Below are positions 1 through 8,769 of a stretch of DNA of 37,493 nucleotides, in pieces. Numbering within the stretch: position 1 is the first letter of the stretch; every line of letters starts with the position of its first letter. The notes beneath the pieces were generated by a model. The model was not told where the DNA came from and did not search any database. It worked only from the letters and a program-made list of their open reading frames with translations. The position numbers and the translations under genes were made by a program. The stretch covers positions 1-37,493 of the forward strand of contig CALISD010000066.1 of assembly GCA_938041955.1 (NCBI GenBank), written 5' to 3'. The stretch comes from an uncultured Granulosicoccaceae bacterium. Its GTDB lineage: Bacteria; Pseudomonadota; Gammaproteobacteria; Granulosicoccales; Granulosicoccaceae.

Positions 1-51
1 ACGTAAATTGACAGCTACCGCATCGGGTTTGCCAGATCCACTGCTGGCCAT
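1..51 (-). CDS. Possible 5' end of an unidentified gene (partial)
   Basis: On the minus strand a reading frame is open to the window edge. It can start at the ATG at 51-49, giving MASSGSGKPDAVAVNLR, with an AGG about nine bases upstream, or at the ATG at 81-79. Only 17 to 27 codons are visible, so no family can be assigned. It may be a chance open frame; the main support is that it stays open and has a plausible ribosome binding site. Confidence 0.25.
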   Translation of the reverse strand, partial: MASSGSGKPDAVAVNLR

Positions 52-197
52 TTCACTTTGCCTGTCCATGCAATTTTTCATGTTAACTTAAGCACAGGCC
101 AGAAACAGACCGCTTGGCGAACGGCACAACATTGCGGGAAAGAAAAGAAAATACTACCCCTACCCAACAACAGTAATTGACGTTAGTAGCCGCCCAC

Positions 198-575
198 TCA
201 GTTATGTTTGCGAGCCCCCAGATACAACAGAACCAAAGCAATCCCCGCCGGTATGGATTGAATTAAAAATGTTCTGGGCGTTACAGTAACTGCGCCAAAT
301 AAACCGGCAACAAACACGAACAGTAAAAAGCACGTGGCAACGTTTCTTTGCCAATGTTCGTCTTTAATAAACAATGACCAAATCAGCCCAGCCGCGAGGA
401 ATGCATTATAAATCCCCTGATTCGCCGCCATCGCAACGGTTTTGGAAAATAGATCCTCCGCAAACGAAGAAAATACGTTCGGCCCCCTGGTCTCCCAGGC
501 GAAGATTTCAAACCACGCAATATAGAGGTGCAAGAACGCTATAAGCGCAACTAAAATCAGTGCTATTTTTTTCAT
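198..575 (-). CDS. DUF1304 family integral membrane protein
   Basis: Small hydrophobic protein of about 125 residues with four predicted membrane segments. The N-terminal helix (IALILVALIAFLHLYIAWFE), the FAWETRGPNVF segment and the NQGIYNAFLAAGL helix are typical of DUF1304, an uncharacterised inner-membrane family of about 120 residues. I chose the ATG at 575 over the in-frame ATG at 593 because an AAGAAGGGG Shine-Dalgarno-like stretch lies seven to eight bases before it and the protein then begins directly with the first helix. It stands alone on the minus strand, with about 180 bases to the next gene. Function is unknown; the family assignment is fairly secure from the sequence pattern. 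Confidence 0.8.
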   Translation of the reverse strand: MKKIALILVALIAFLHLYIAWFEIFAWETRGPNVFSSFAEDLFSKTVAMAANQGIYNAFLAAGLIWSLFIKDEHWQRNVATCFLLFVFVAGLFGAVTVTPRTFLIQSIPAGIALVLLYLGARKHN

Positions 576-714
576 CAGTGGCCCCTTCTTCATTAACCGT
601 ACAACTAGTGAATTCTAGCTTCAGTATCGTTACTTAAAATAAGCACTGTTTTCAAGTCGAATTAACGTAGCTTGGCTAGGACGTTTAAAGGGTATGCTAC
701 ACGGATGAGTACAT

Positions 715-737
715 AGCGGCCCCAAAGGGCCGCTTTT
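715..737. terminator. GC-rich hairpin, likely terminator of the 757-2526 gene
   Basis: A perfect 8-bp stem, AGCGGCCC/GGGCCGCT with loop CAAA (715-734), lies 23 bases beyond the stop of the minus-strand gene ending at 757. The short T run (TTTT, 734-737) is on the plus side, so it is not a textbook rho-independent terminator for the minus strand. Its position still suggests a 3'-end or bidirectional stop. Confidence 0.5.
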
Positions 738-756
738 ACTACAACCTGAAACAGTA

Positions 757-2526
757 TTATCTCTTGCGAATCACAGCTGCGGCATGCACATCACTACGCT
801 CAGATCCTGTGTAATCAGAGCCACCCGGTGCAGCGGCCTGCGTAGTATCGATAGTATTTGTGGTACGCAACACTGCGACGAGCTTGCCGGACGCACCGCC
901 CTCGCCTAACTCAACTATCCCCACACCGGGACAAGAGCCCTGAGCGCTGTGCCCAACCGATACAGGACTCGGACCACGAAAAGCCACCATCAGGTATTTA
1001 CCGTCCGGTGTAGCTTCCAGCAAGTCTGGCGCGGGATCATTGCCAGGGAAGAAGGCATCATCGTCAACAGACTTATAGGCACACGGACCCACTCCACTGC
1101 CAGCACCGTCACTAGATACAAGATCGTAGGTAGTGCGAGTAAAGTCATCGTTAGAAAAAACCTCTACCACATTCTGGATCCGATCCACATTGTGTATGTA
1201 TTTACCGTCAACAGTTACCGCCACACCATGCGCGTCGCGGCGGGTAGTGTGCCCTGGAAGTTGTCCTGAAATATTGGGCTCAGTTGTTCCTGCTGTATTA
1301 CCTATCGTGTTGGTGTTGCCAGAATCTTTAAATACGGTTCCAGGCATAGGGAAATTCGGCAGATTAGCTCCGTTTTCATAGCCGTTATCATCAAGCACAT
1401 ACATGCTGAATGTGGACTGCGTGGCACCGGCACCAGAAGCCGATACCCCCGCGTTAATCCACATATTGGCACCGCTCTGACCACCACCGCAGCCCGCACC
1501 ATTCACTACCTGGTTGCCGTATTCACCGACAATCGTCATTGGTGTTGTATTGGTATCAGCTACCAATAAACCGCCACCACCCATAGTCACATATGCTTTG
1601 TTATTGGCTGAAGGAATAGGACAAATAATCACGTTGTTCGGGCGCCCGCCCAACTCCGCATCAGGGCCTGCGCTACAGCCGTTTTCCTTACACTGATTAT
1701 TAGCGGTCAGATCACTGAAGTCAGCATCGGAATAGTCTCCAATAATATCCCCGATCAATTTCTTGCCATAGGCATTTTTTCCACGGAAGGTCGTCGCCTC
1801 TGCTGTAACAGCCTGATCTTTACCAACACCGAGTGATGCACTTCGATTGAAGCTTGCAGACTTGATCTTGCCACTACCGTTGCGGGTGATATCAATTCGC
1901 TCTAATACTTTTCCATTGAGGTTAGCCACAATGATCTGTGAGCCGTCTGCATTAAAGAAGCTCATATGAACACTGCGAACATCTGTACCTTGACCGACGT
2001 TGGTACCGGTGACACGGAAAAGAGCTACCGCTGCTTTTTTTCTGGTGTCTATAATTCCAACAAAACCCCCACCCGGTGCGAATATATTTGCAGTCACATA
2101 TTTATTCTGGGGATCTGCCAACATGCCATGCAAACGACCAAAGCCACTAAGGTCAGACAACAGATTACCTGTTGCACGACCATCAGCATCAACTTCTATA
2201 AGGTCGGGTGGAAAAACATCCCACAGATCACAAGGCCCTGCATTCCGCGCTGAGCCTTTACTATGTTTATTTTCCGGTCCACAAGCCACCGGTCTGGCAT
2301 CTCCGCCCCCGGCCAACTGTCTGTTGATATCTTCACTATCCCATATCCAAATGAAACTACCATCGGTACCGGGAGAAATTGCACCGGCAACGGAATTTGA
2401 TTGATCTGATGCCCAGACCTCGTAGCCATTATTTTTTGATTTGTATTTTCCGCCGGCAAGTGCTTGATTTGCGGTTATCGGAAGGACCGCCGCGAGGCAG
2501 ACAGACAGGCAAAGCTTGATATTCAT
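757..2526 (-). CDS. Secreted propeller-like hypothetical protein
   Basis: Protein of 589 residues with an N-terminal signal peptide (MNIKLCLSVCLAAVLPITANQALA, cleavage near ALA-GG). The mature part contains repeated strand-turn units such as DGSQIIVANLNGKVLERID, AVTVDGKYIHNVDRIQNVVE and TPDGKYLMVAFRGPSP. These resemble YVTN/lactonase-type beta-propeller blades. Several cysteines (ARPVACGPEN, NAGPCDLW, NNQCKENGCSAGP) suggest disulfides after export. I chose the ATG at 2526 rather than the in-frame GTG at 2538 because GGAG lies eleven bases upstream of the ATG and practically overlaps the GTG. No catalytic motif was recognised. It could bind a ligand in the periplasm or be surface-associated; the exact family is unknown. 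Confidence 0.75.
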   Translation of the reverse strand: MNIKLCLSVCLAAVLPITANQALAGGKYKSKNNGYEVWASDQSNSVAGAISPGTDGSFIWIWDSEDINRQLAGGGDARPVACGPENKHSKGSARNAGPCDLWDVFPPDLIEVDADGRATGNLLSDLSGFGRLHGMLADPQNKYVTANIFAPGGGFVGIIDTRKKAAVALFRVTGTNVGQGTDVRSVHMSFFNADGSQIIVANLNGKVLERIDITRNGSGKIKSASFNRSASLGVGKDQAVTAEATTFRGKNAYGKKLIGDIIGDYSDADFSDLTANNQCKENGCSAGPDAELGGRPNNVIICPIPSANNKAYVTMGGGGLLVADTNTTPMTIVGEYGNQVVNGAGCGGGQSGANMWINAGVSASGAGATQSTFSMYVLDDNGYENGANLPNFPMPGTVFKDSGNTNTIGNTAGTTEPNISGQLPGHTTRRDAHGVAVTVDGKYIHNVDRIQNVVEVFSNDDFTRTTYDLVSSDGAGSGVGPCAYKSVDDDAFFPGNDPAPDLLEATPDGKYLMVAFRGPSPVSVGHSAQGSCPGVGIVELGEGGASGKLVAVLRTTNTIDTTQAAAPGGSDYTGSERSDVHAAAVIRKR

Positions 2527-2822
2527 TAAGTTATACACTCCATGTGATTGAAATTCCGGTATTCAATGTAGCACTACTTTTCTATCATTGTATCCCCTGA
2601 TTTTCCAGAAGTTTAGCAATCCTGATTAAGAAAAAACAACAACGCACAGGACAGATCAGCCGTCGCCAAAAAAATACAGTACGATAATCATTGTACGGTG
2701 ACCGACGCAGACAAACTTATATCCGTAATTTACTGTAGACGAAACTTCCTATGCCTAAACCCCGCACGCTTTAAAGCTCACTTCAGACCATCACTTGTGA
2801 CACTCACTTCGTGCTGAGTTAG

Positions 2823-3201
2823 ACGCGCTTTTTTTATGCGCCTCAAGATTCCATCACCGGTCGTCTATGCGAACAGGCACTGCGCCTGAGCGGAAATTAT
2901 TCGGACCAGGCACGTAAGGCTATAGTGTACTGTTTCAAACAATATAGTCATAAGGCACACACTATTTACATTTTGATCTATGCAACTCTTGGGTCCAGCG
3001 GTGTCGGAGAAGCACACTATGAGGCAGCAATAAATATCGCCTTTGCAGGCCGCCCTGGAACAACTTTTCGGGCTAGAGCTGCAAAGTAACGAAGATGATG
3101 GTGGTGGTGATACGAAGTGCCCATGGGCTGAAACAACCCAGGAGCGCGGGGCTTATTTTGACCCCGGTGTGTCTGGTGAGGCAATTCTGCGTAAAGAGTA
3201 A
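2823..3201 (+). pseudogene. Decayed gene remnant in two overlapping frames
   Basis: This intergenic stretch has no intact gene but contains two plus-strand open frames with coding-like composition. The first (2823-3089) has no usable early start codon and contains ITGRLCEQALRLSGNYSDQ and GSSGVGEAHYEAAINIAF. The second (3034-3201), in another frame, contains LQAALEQLFGLELQS and GAYFDPGVSGEAILRKE and then stops. A single frameshift around 3034-3089 would join them into one C-terminal protein fragment of roughly 110-120 residues. I do not recognise the family. It is probably a degraded gene, but a chance open frame cannot be excluded. Nothing else was identified between 2527 and 3365. Confidence 0.3.
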
Positions 3202-3365
3202 ACGACGTTATCCGGGATAGTCGCAAAGGACCGGGCCCGGTCATCGCGGGAAGCTGACTGATCAATCAGTTCAGGATCACCTGTTCAATAGTTTTTAACA
3301 ATTCGGATTGTTGTATTTGTGTCCAGGCACTTTTTATTGTCATGACAATAAGCTATCCTTTGCGA

Positions 3366-5039
3366 ATGAAAATACAACACAAAATAAATCAAGCCTTTGC
3401 CCTGGTGTTTGGACTGGCGTTTAGCGCCTCGTCTTTTTCACAGACTCTGAACCTTGAGCGCATTGACGCGTCTCCGAGCCTCGGGGAAGTTTGTATCGAT
3501 ACTCCACCATTGAATGACAACTACGGTTGGAATGGCAGCTGTACCTGCAGGGTAGATCGAACTGACTATTTTGAGTTTGGCTGGACCCGCTTTGCCACAT
3601 CGGGTGACACGCTGGTTGTCGGTTCGGTAGAGAGTCCCGGGAGCTGCAGAGATTCCGGTACTGCTTCGGTCTATGCGACAGGGCTTGATACGACAAAGCG
3701 CGGAGAACTGGTTTCAAGCGTTCGAGAGCAAAACGACAGGTTCGCAAAAACGATCGCAGCATCCAATGATTATATAGCCGTGGGTGCTAATAAGACGATT
3801 ACTCTGTTCGGTATAAATGATCTTATAGAGCGAACCGTTCTGCATATCGATGCACTGGGACTATCGGGTTCGTTCCGCACAGTAAGATTCGTTGACTCTG
3901 CTTTGTTGGCAGAGACCGACAGCCATCTTTTAGTGTATTCAAGTGACGATTGGTCAGTGATACAGCGGATAGAGATTGCGCCGGATGCCGGTCAGTCCGC
4001 AAGCTTCGAAAGACAATTTACCGTAAACGAATCAAATCAGCTGGCAGTTCATCGCTTTTATGGAACTGCGACCAGCGGTGCATTTCGCGTTGATTTGTAC
4101 AACCAGAATAGCAACGGTACATTTACTTTGACCCAAACTATCGCTGAACCATCGCCTGCGGACACTTTGAACGGCATCAGGCCTGACCTGCAGTTCGATC
4201 AGAACCACCTGATTTTTACCATCAGAAAAGATCGCAGCATCACGATGATCACCTATCTACGCGACACAAATGGCAGCTGGTACAACAGTAACAAAGACTG
4301 GACAGTCGATCTGCGCAACGTGCCGAGCTTCCAGGCTGCCTTAGCCGACGGTGATCTGGTGAGCCAGTCCGCTGAACAGGCGACAATTCAGTTCTATTCC
4401 TTCGACGCGGCAACAGGCTGGACAATGGCCACCACTTTGCCCCTGCCAAGAGCCAACCCGCGCTTTGTGTTTAATTCGGATCTAATCATCAAAGAAAAGC
4501 GAATCTACTGGACCACTGACGCTATGGAAGGTGATAGTGCGGTCCTGTTCGAAAAAGACAATTCCGGTGTATGGCGTAACAGCGCCGAGTTCACCCTGCC
4601 CAACGCGGGCCGGACAGGGCTAATGACAAAAGACGCATTGATTCTGGGTTCATATACCTCTGATTTCTACTATGCCAACCTCAGTGGTAACACACAGTCA
4701 GGTATCTGTGTGGACAGCGATGGTGACGGTTTTGGATGGAATGGCACCGAGACCTGCACACCAGACGTTCCAGCCACTTGCATTGATTCCGATGGCGACG
4801 GGTGGGGATGGGACGGCACCCAAAGCTGTACGGTCACCTCAACGGGTGGCAACACCGAATGCGACTACACCGATGCCGACCTCTATGGCGGTTGGGGCTG
4901 GAACTCCGCACTGATGCAATCCTGCCCGCCCCTTGAGGAACCGTTGAGCGCCGACGGCTGTGACTACAGCAACGCCACAATCAATGGCGGATGGGGGTGG
5001 AACTTAACAACACTCAGCTCTTGTCCGCCAAGATCGTAA
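3366..5039 (+). CDS. Exported FG-GAP-like protein with C-terminal DSDGDG and GGWGWN modules
   Basis: Exported protein of 557 residues with a signal peptide (LVFGLAFSASSFSQ). Just after it comes a cysteine module, CIDTPPLNDNYGWNGSCTC. The central 350 residues contain units such as FGWTRFATSGDTLVVGSV and RFAKTIAASNDYIAVGA, which resemble integrin-type FG-GAP propeller blades. The C-terminus has four short cysteine-bounded modules: two with a DSDGDG calcium-loop core followed by GWNG or GWDG, and two with CDY...GGWGWN...SCPP. Modules of this type occur in secreted proteins and carbohydrate-active enzymes of marine gammaproteobacteria; their role is unclear. No catalytic domain is visible. I prefer the ATG at 3366 to the in-frame ATG at 3342 because the signal peptide then starts with MKIQHK. 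Neither has a clear Shine-Dalgarno. Confidence 0.75.
   Translation: MKIQHKINQAFALVFGLAFSASSFSQTLNLERIDASPSLGEVCIDTPPLNDNYGWNGSCTCRVDRTDYFEFGWTRFATSGDTLVVGSVESPGSCRDSGTASVYATGLDTTKRGELVSSVREQNDRFAKTIAASNDYIAVGANKTITLFGINDLIERTVLHIDALGLSGSFRTVRFVDSALLAETDSHLLVYSSDDWSVIQRIEIAPDAGQSASFERQFTVNESNQLAVHRFYGTATSGAFRVDLYNQNSNGTFTLTQTIAEPSPADTLNGIRPDLQFDQNHLIFTIRKDRSITMITYLRDTNGSWYNSNKDWTVDLRNVPSFQAALADGDLVSQSAEQATIQFYSFDAATGWTMATTLPLPRANPRFVFNSDLIIKEKRIYWTTDAMEGDSAVLFEKDNSGVWRNSAEFTLPNAGRTGLMTKDALILGSYTSDFYYANLSGNTQSGICVDSDGDGFGWNGTETCTPDVPATCIDSDGDGWGWDGTQSCTVTSTGGNTECDYTDADLYGGWGWNSALMQSCPPLEEPLSADGCDYSNATINGGWGWNLTTLSSCPPRS
4701..5030 (+). repeat. Four degenerate cysteine/WGWN repeats encoded in tandem
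   Basis: Four coding repeats lie at about 4701-4760, 4780-4830, 4859-4928 and 4960-5030. The first two encode C-[VI]-DSDGDG-x-GW-[ND]-G-T-x-[ST]-C. The last two encode CDY-x(8-9)-GGWGWN-x(6-7)-SCPP. They are divergent in DNA sequence, so this is a protein-level repeat rather than a recent DNA duplication. Confidence 0.75.
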
Positions 5040-5284
5040 TCTTCCAACCGAATATGCCACAAGGGTCGGGTGTGATTTGTAAAGCGCTAACATGATTTGC
5101 ACTTACCAACGCACTCGACACCCTTTATGCTTTCTCGCTTACAGGCAACGCGTGTTACAGGAAATGGTAGTCAGCAGCGTAGAGTATGCAAAACTAATAC
5201 GCTATACACGTTGTTGAAAACAGGTTATTGATTTTTTGCGTCGAATACTTATTGATATTTGCAAAAGAAAGATTCGCTGTGGAA

Positions 5285-5416
5285 TCAAAAATCAAGTGAG
5301 ATGCCATCATCTTTTTTACCGTCGGCATGACGCAGTAGATGATTGACCAAGGTGGTTTTACCCGAACCCAAGTAACCACCGATAATAGTGACGGGTATGT
5401 TTTGCATTGGTGCCAT
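5285..5416 (-). pseudogene. Truncated CobW/COG0523 (G3E) GTPase, N-terminal stub
   Basis: A 43-codon frame starts four bases after the stop of the amidohydrolase gene and reads MAPMQNIPVTIIGGYLGSGK, then TTLVNHLLRHADGKK, and ends with DDGISLDF and a stop. GGYLGSGKTTLVNHLLRHADG is the unmistakable P-loop N-terminus of the CobW/YjiA/ZNG1 family of metal-chaperone GTPases, which normally run to 300-400 residues. After HADGKK the sequence loses all resemblance (IAVLVNEFG is expected) and stops. I see no continuation in any minus-strand frame down to 5040. It is therefore a 3'-deleted remnant that once followed the amidohydrolase in an operon. The nucleotide-binding fold is incomplete, so activity is not expected. 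Confidence 0.75.
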
Positions 5417-5419
5417 GAA

Positions 5420-7060
5420 TTACAAATCCGCGGCCGCGAAGATACGCCCGCCTTGCACAGTGCCCCAGACCTTTACATCCTTCAGCTTTTCAGGCGCAAT
5501 ACTCTCAGGGTCATCTTCCAATATCGCAAAGTCTGCACGCTTGCCTGTCTCGATGGAGCCAACTTCTCCGTCGAGCTTAAGTGTGTAGGCGGCACCCAGG
5601 GTGATGGCGTACAGTGCTTCAGCCACACTAATCTTTTCGCTCTCTCCCTGCGTTCGCCCAGATGCTGTCAATCGATTCACTGCACACCAGGCAGTAAACA
5701 ATGGACCCAAAGGCGTTATCGGTGCATCTGAATGAATCGCCATAGGCACAGCATTTTCAAGAGCTGTGGCGCAAGCGTTCATGCGCAATGCTCGCTCAGG
5801 TCCAACTGTCAATTTGTAGTGTTCATCGCCCCAATAGAAGTGGTGATTGGCAAACAAATTTACGCACATGCCAAGCTTGGCCATCCGCCTGAACTGAGCG
5901 CGATCGGCCAACTGGCAATGCTGCAGAGTGAAACGGTGATCACGCGATGGGTGCTTCAGTAATCCCTCTTCCACACAGTCGAGCACCAGTTCGGTGGCCT
6001 CGTCGCCATTGGTGTGTGTGTGTATGTGAATGCCTTTTTCCAAAGACATGTTGATGATTTCACGAAGTTGCTCCGGCGAGATGTACCACAAGCCATTCTC
6101 GGCGCCGTTGTAATAGCCTGGCCAACGAATTCTTGCAGAAAATCCTTGAATGGAACCATCGACGATGACTTTTATCATGCCCAGTCGCAAGCGATCACTG
6201 CTGTGTTCTTTTAACTTCAGCACATGCTCAATCAAGTCTACCGGTGTCACGCCGTGGTGAAATCGCAAAGGTACAATGCGCGCGGGAAAATCATTGCGCC
6301 CAGTCACTTCGCTCATCATCGCAACCGCCTCGTCAGGCAGACGCGTCGCCAAGTCGGTGGCAGTGGTAACACCCGTGCGCACACAAAGCTTGGCAAAATC
6401 AATCAAGCCCTGTTCGTCACAGGCCAGCATGTCTCGATCGAAGCCAACATGTATCCCCACTGGGGTCATCACATCGGGGCCCTTAAGCTCACCCGTCGGC
6501 AGGCCATCATCGCCAAGTGGCACACCTGGGTGATCGATACCGGTTTTGAGCAAGCCGGCCAATTCGAGCGCTTTGGAATTGACATTTAAGATATGACCCG
6601 AGGCATGCATTACTCCAATTGGCCGCGTGCTGGAGACCTTATCCAGGTCGTGGCGATTGACGCGCTCGTTGTCAAAGTAGATGGGATCCAGTGACCAACC
6701 TGGCAGTGGGGCATCTGGGTCACTCAATGTGGCCTCGCTCTCTTTGAGGCGCGCCAACACGTCATCTATACCTTTGACCCCGCCCCACACTTTGCCGTGA
6801 GGATCCATGCGATCAAAAAAACCAACGTAGGTGTACTTCCACAGGATGCCTTCCATCGCGTGGCTGTGACCCTCCACTAAACCCGGCATGATGACCTTGT
6901 CTTTGAAGGTCTCGTCTAAGGTATATTCACCCCATCCGGCAAGCTCTTCCAGGCTGCCTGAGCCAAGTACGCGGCCATCCCGAATCGCCACATGTGTGGT
7001 ATTCGCACGTGCAGGGTTCATCGTAATAATTTTTTTGGCACTAAATACAGTTATCGTCAT
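5420..7060 (-). CDS. Amidohydrolase family protein (YtcJ-like, metal-dependent)
   Basis: Cytoplasmic metal-dependent hydrolase of 546 residues in the amidohydrolase-3 (YtcJ/COG1574) group. Visible are the N-terminal beta-sandwich region with ARANTTHVAIRDGRVLGSGS, the metal-binding EGHSHAMEG (His65, His67), HIHTHTNGDEATELVL in the barrel, a conserved HSDAPI segment that would supply the catalytic Asp, and the C-terminal VGSIETGKRADFAILEDDP strand returning to the sandwich. The length is normal. Substrates in this group are amides, N-acyl or ester compounds and cannot be predicted here. The ATG at 7060 follows a GGAT-type ribosome binding site. It is divergent from a peptide ABC importer, 116 bases away, which suggests that imported compounds are its substrates. 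Confidence 0.88.
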   Translation of the reverse strand: MTITVFSAKKIITMNPARANTTHVAIRDGRVLGSGSLEELAGWGEYTLDETFKDKVIMPGLVEGHSHAMEGILWKYTYVGFFDRMDPHGKVWGGVKGIDDVLARLKESEATLSDPDAPLPGWSLDPIYFDNERVNRHDLDKVSSTRPIGVMHASGHILNVNSKALELAGLLKTGIDHPGVPLGDDGLPTGELKGPDVMTPVGIHVGFDRDMLACDEQGLIDFAKLCVRTGVTTATDLATRLPDEAVAMMSEVTGRNDFPARIVPLRFHHGVTPVDLIEHVLKLKEHSSDRLRLGMIKVIVDGSIQGFSARIRWPGYYNGAENGLWYISPEQLREIINMSLEKGIHIHTHTNGDEATELVLDCVEEGLLKHPSRDHRFTLQHCQLADRAQFRRMAKLGMCVNLFANHHFYWGDEHYKLTVGPERALRMNACATALENAVPMAIHSDAPITPLGPLFTAWCAVNRLTASGRTQGESEKISVAEALYAITLGAAYTLKLDGEVGSIETGKRADFAILEDDPESIAPEKLKDVKVWGTVQGGRIFAAADL

Positions 7061-7176
7061 TTATTGATTCATCCGCTTATCTGCTTGTCCATATTACATG
7101 AGCATGATTTACTGTAGATGTTAAGCACCATAATTCTCACCCAGAAACGCAAGAGCGTAAATTTTAGGAATCTGAA

Positions 7177-8748
7177 ATGAAGAGAGTTTTAGCGAGTTTG
7201 TTCAGCGCGTCTGTAATGGCGATGGCACTTGTGCCATCTGTTCAAGCAGAAGAGCCAAAAAAAGGCGGCACTTTGACCATGGCGATTCAGCAGACGCCGC
7301 GCCACCTGAACCCTGCAGTACAATCGGGAACTGCCACTGGTGCCCCCGGAGCGCAGCTATTTGCAGCACCTCTGCGTTACGACGAAAATTGGGACCCGCA
7401 ACCCTACTTGGCCGAGAGCTGGAAACTGTCCGACGACTCTCTGTCAATGACACTAAACTTAGTCAAAACAGCCACATTCCACGACGGTGCGCCAATTACC
7501 TCTGAGGACGTCAAGTTCTCAGTTGAAACCATCAAGGCCAACCATCCCTTTAAAACCATGTTCGCGCCAGTGGAGTCAGTCGAAACCCCCGACGCTCACA
7601 CTGCGATTTTAAAGCTATCTCAGCCGCATCCCGCTCTGATGCTGGCCATGTCATCACAGCTGATGCCAATCATTCCCAAGCACGTCTACGGTGATGGGCA
7701 AGATCCAAAGGCGCACCCGCAGAATTCTGAAAACGTGGTGGGCTCGGGGCCATTTAAATTGGTCGAATATGTGCGCGACCAGCACATCATCCTGGAGCGG
7801 AACGAAGACTTCTTCATGGAAGGCCGCCCTTACCTCGACAAGATTGTTATGCGTATCATCAAAGACGCATCGGCACGTACCATTGGTCTCGAAAACGGCG
7901 AACTTGATTTGGTCGCTTTTGAAAACAATGTGCGCAATATCAATCGCCTCAAGAAAGTAGACAGTCTGGTCGTCAGTTCTGATGGCTACGCTGCTATCGG
8001 ACCCATCGACTGGTTGGCGTTTAATACCAAAAAAGGTAAAACAGCCGATAAAGCCGTGCGCCAGGCAATTGCATACGCTGTTGATAAAAACTTCATCCTC
8101 AAAGCAATAATGCTGGGCGCCGCTGAACAAGCCAATGCACCGATACATCCTGGTAGCCCATTAAGTGATAACTCGGTCAATGCCTACGATCTCGACATAG
8201 AAAAGGCAAATAAATTACTAGACGACGCTGGTTACGCCAAGGGCGACGACGACATGCGCTTTGAATTGACCGTCGACTACGGGTGGCCAGCGCTCAAACC
8301 ACAGGCCGAGTACGTCAAAGCAGCGTTGAAAAAAATCGGTATCGCTGCTTCAGTACGTGCCTCTGCTGATTTCCCAACCTGGGCAAAGCGCATCTCCAAT
8401 TATGACTTTGATTTGACATGGGACACAGTGTTTAACTGGGGTGATCCGGTTATCGGTGTGCACCGTACTTACCAGTCAACGAATATAAAAGAAGGCGTTA
8501 TCTGGTCTAACACCCAGCAATACGAAAATGCTCGCGTTGATGAGCTGCTAGAGATGGCTGGCAAAGAAAATGACCCAGCCAAGCGCAAGGAACTCTATGC
8601 AGAATTCCAGGCAATCGTCGCGGAAGAGTTACCCGTCTACTGGACTAACACACTGCCCTACCATACGATTTCCAGCACTTCAGTCGGCAATCCACCACGT
8701 GGTATCTGGTCTACTTCATCGCCTCTCGATCGCGTCTATTTAAAATAA
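7177..8748 (+). CDS. ABC importer periplasmic substrate-binding protein, family 5 (Dpp/Opp type)
   Basis: Periplasmic binding protein of 523 residues. A signal peptide (MKRVLASLFSASVMAMALVP, cleavage after SVQA at residue 24) precedes the SBP_bac_5 fold. Family features include GGTLTMAIQQTPRHLNPAVQ at the mature N-terminus, YLAESWKLSDDSLSMTLNL, FHDGAPITSEDVKFSVE, VGSGPFKLVEYVRDQHIILE, and VRQAIAYAVDKNFILKAIM. Family members bind di- and oligopeptides, nickel complexes, opines or sugars. There is no lipoprotein cysteine. An AGGAA ribosome binding site lies five bases before the ATG. It is the first gene of a five-gene importer operon; the hairpin that follows (8770-8808) probably raises its expression relative to the membrane components. 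Confidence 0.93.
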   Translation: MKRVLASLFSASVMAMALVPSVQAEEPKKGGTLTMAIQQTPRHLNPAVQSGTATGAPGAQLFAAPLRYDENWDPQPYLAESWKLSDDSLSMTLNLVKTATFHDGAPITSEDVKFSVETIKANHPFKTMFAPVESVETPDAHTAILKLSQPHPALMLAMSSQLMPIIPKHVYGDGQDPKAHPQNSENVVGSGPFKLVEYVRDQHIILERNEDFFMEGRPYLDKIVMRIIKDASARTIGLENGELDLVAFENNVRNINRLKKVDSLVVSSDGYAAIGPIDWLAFNTKKGKTADKAVRQAIAYAVDKNFILKAIMLGAAEQANAPIHPGSPLSDNSVNAYDLDIEKANKLLDDAGYAKGDDDMRFELTVDYGWPALKPQAEYVKAALKKIGIAASVRASADFPTWAKRISNYDFDLTWDTVFNWGDPVIGVHRTYQSTNIKEGVIWSNTQQYENARVDELLEMAGKENDPAKRKELYAEFQAIVAEELPVYWTNTLPYHTISSTSVGNPPRGIWSTSSPLDRVYLK

Positions 8749-8769
8749 GCTAGTCGAGTAACACCCCTG

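Noticed and set aside
6008..6025. GT-rich simple repeat (GTGTGTGTGTGTATGTG)
   Set aside because: It lies inside the amidohydrolase gene and encodes the metal-site HIHTHTNGD motif; it is a coding consequence rather than a microsatellite of interest.
7061..7176. Sigma-70 promoter for the importer operon
   Set aside because: TTGTCC at 7085 with TTTACT 17 bases on is only a weak match, and I could not separate it from promoters for the divergent amidohydrolase.
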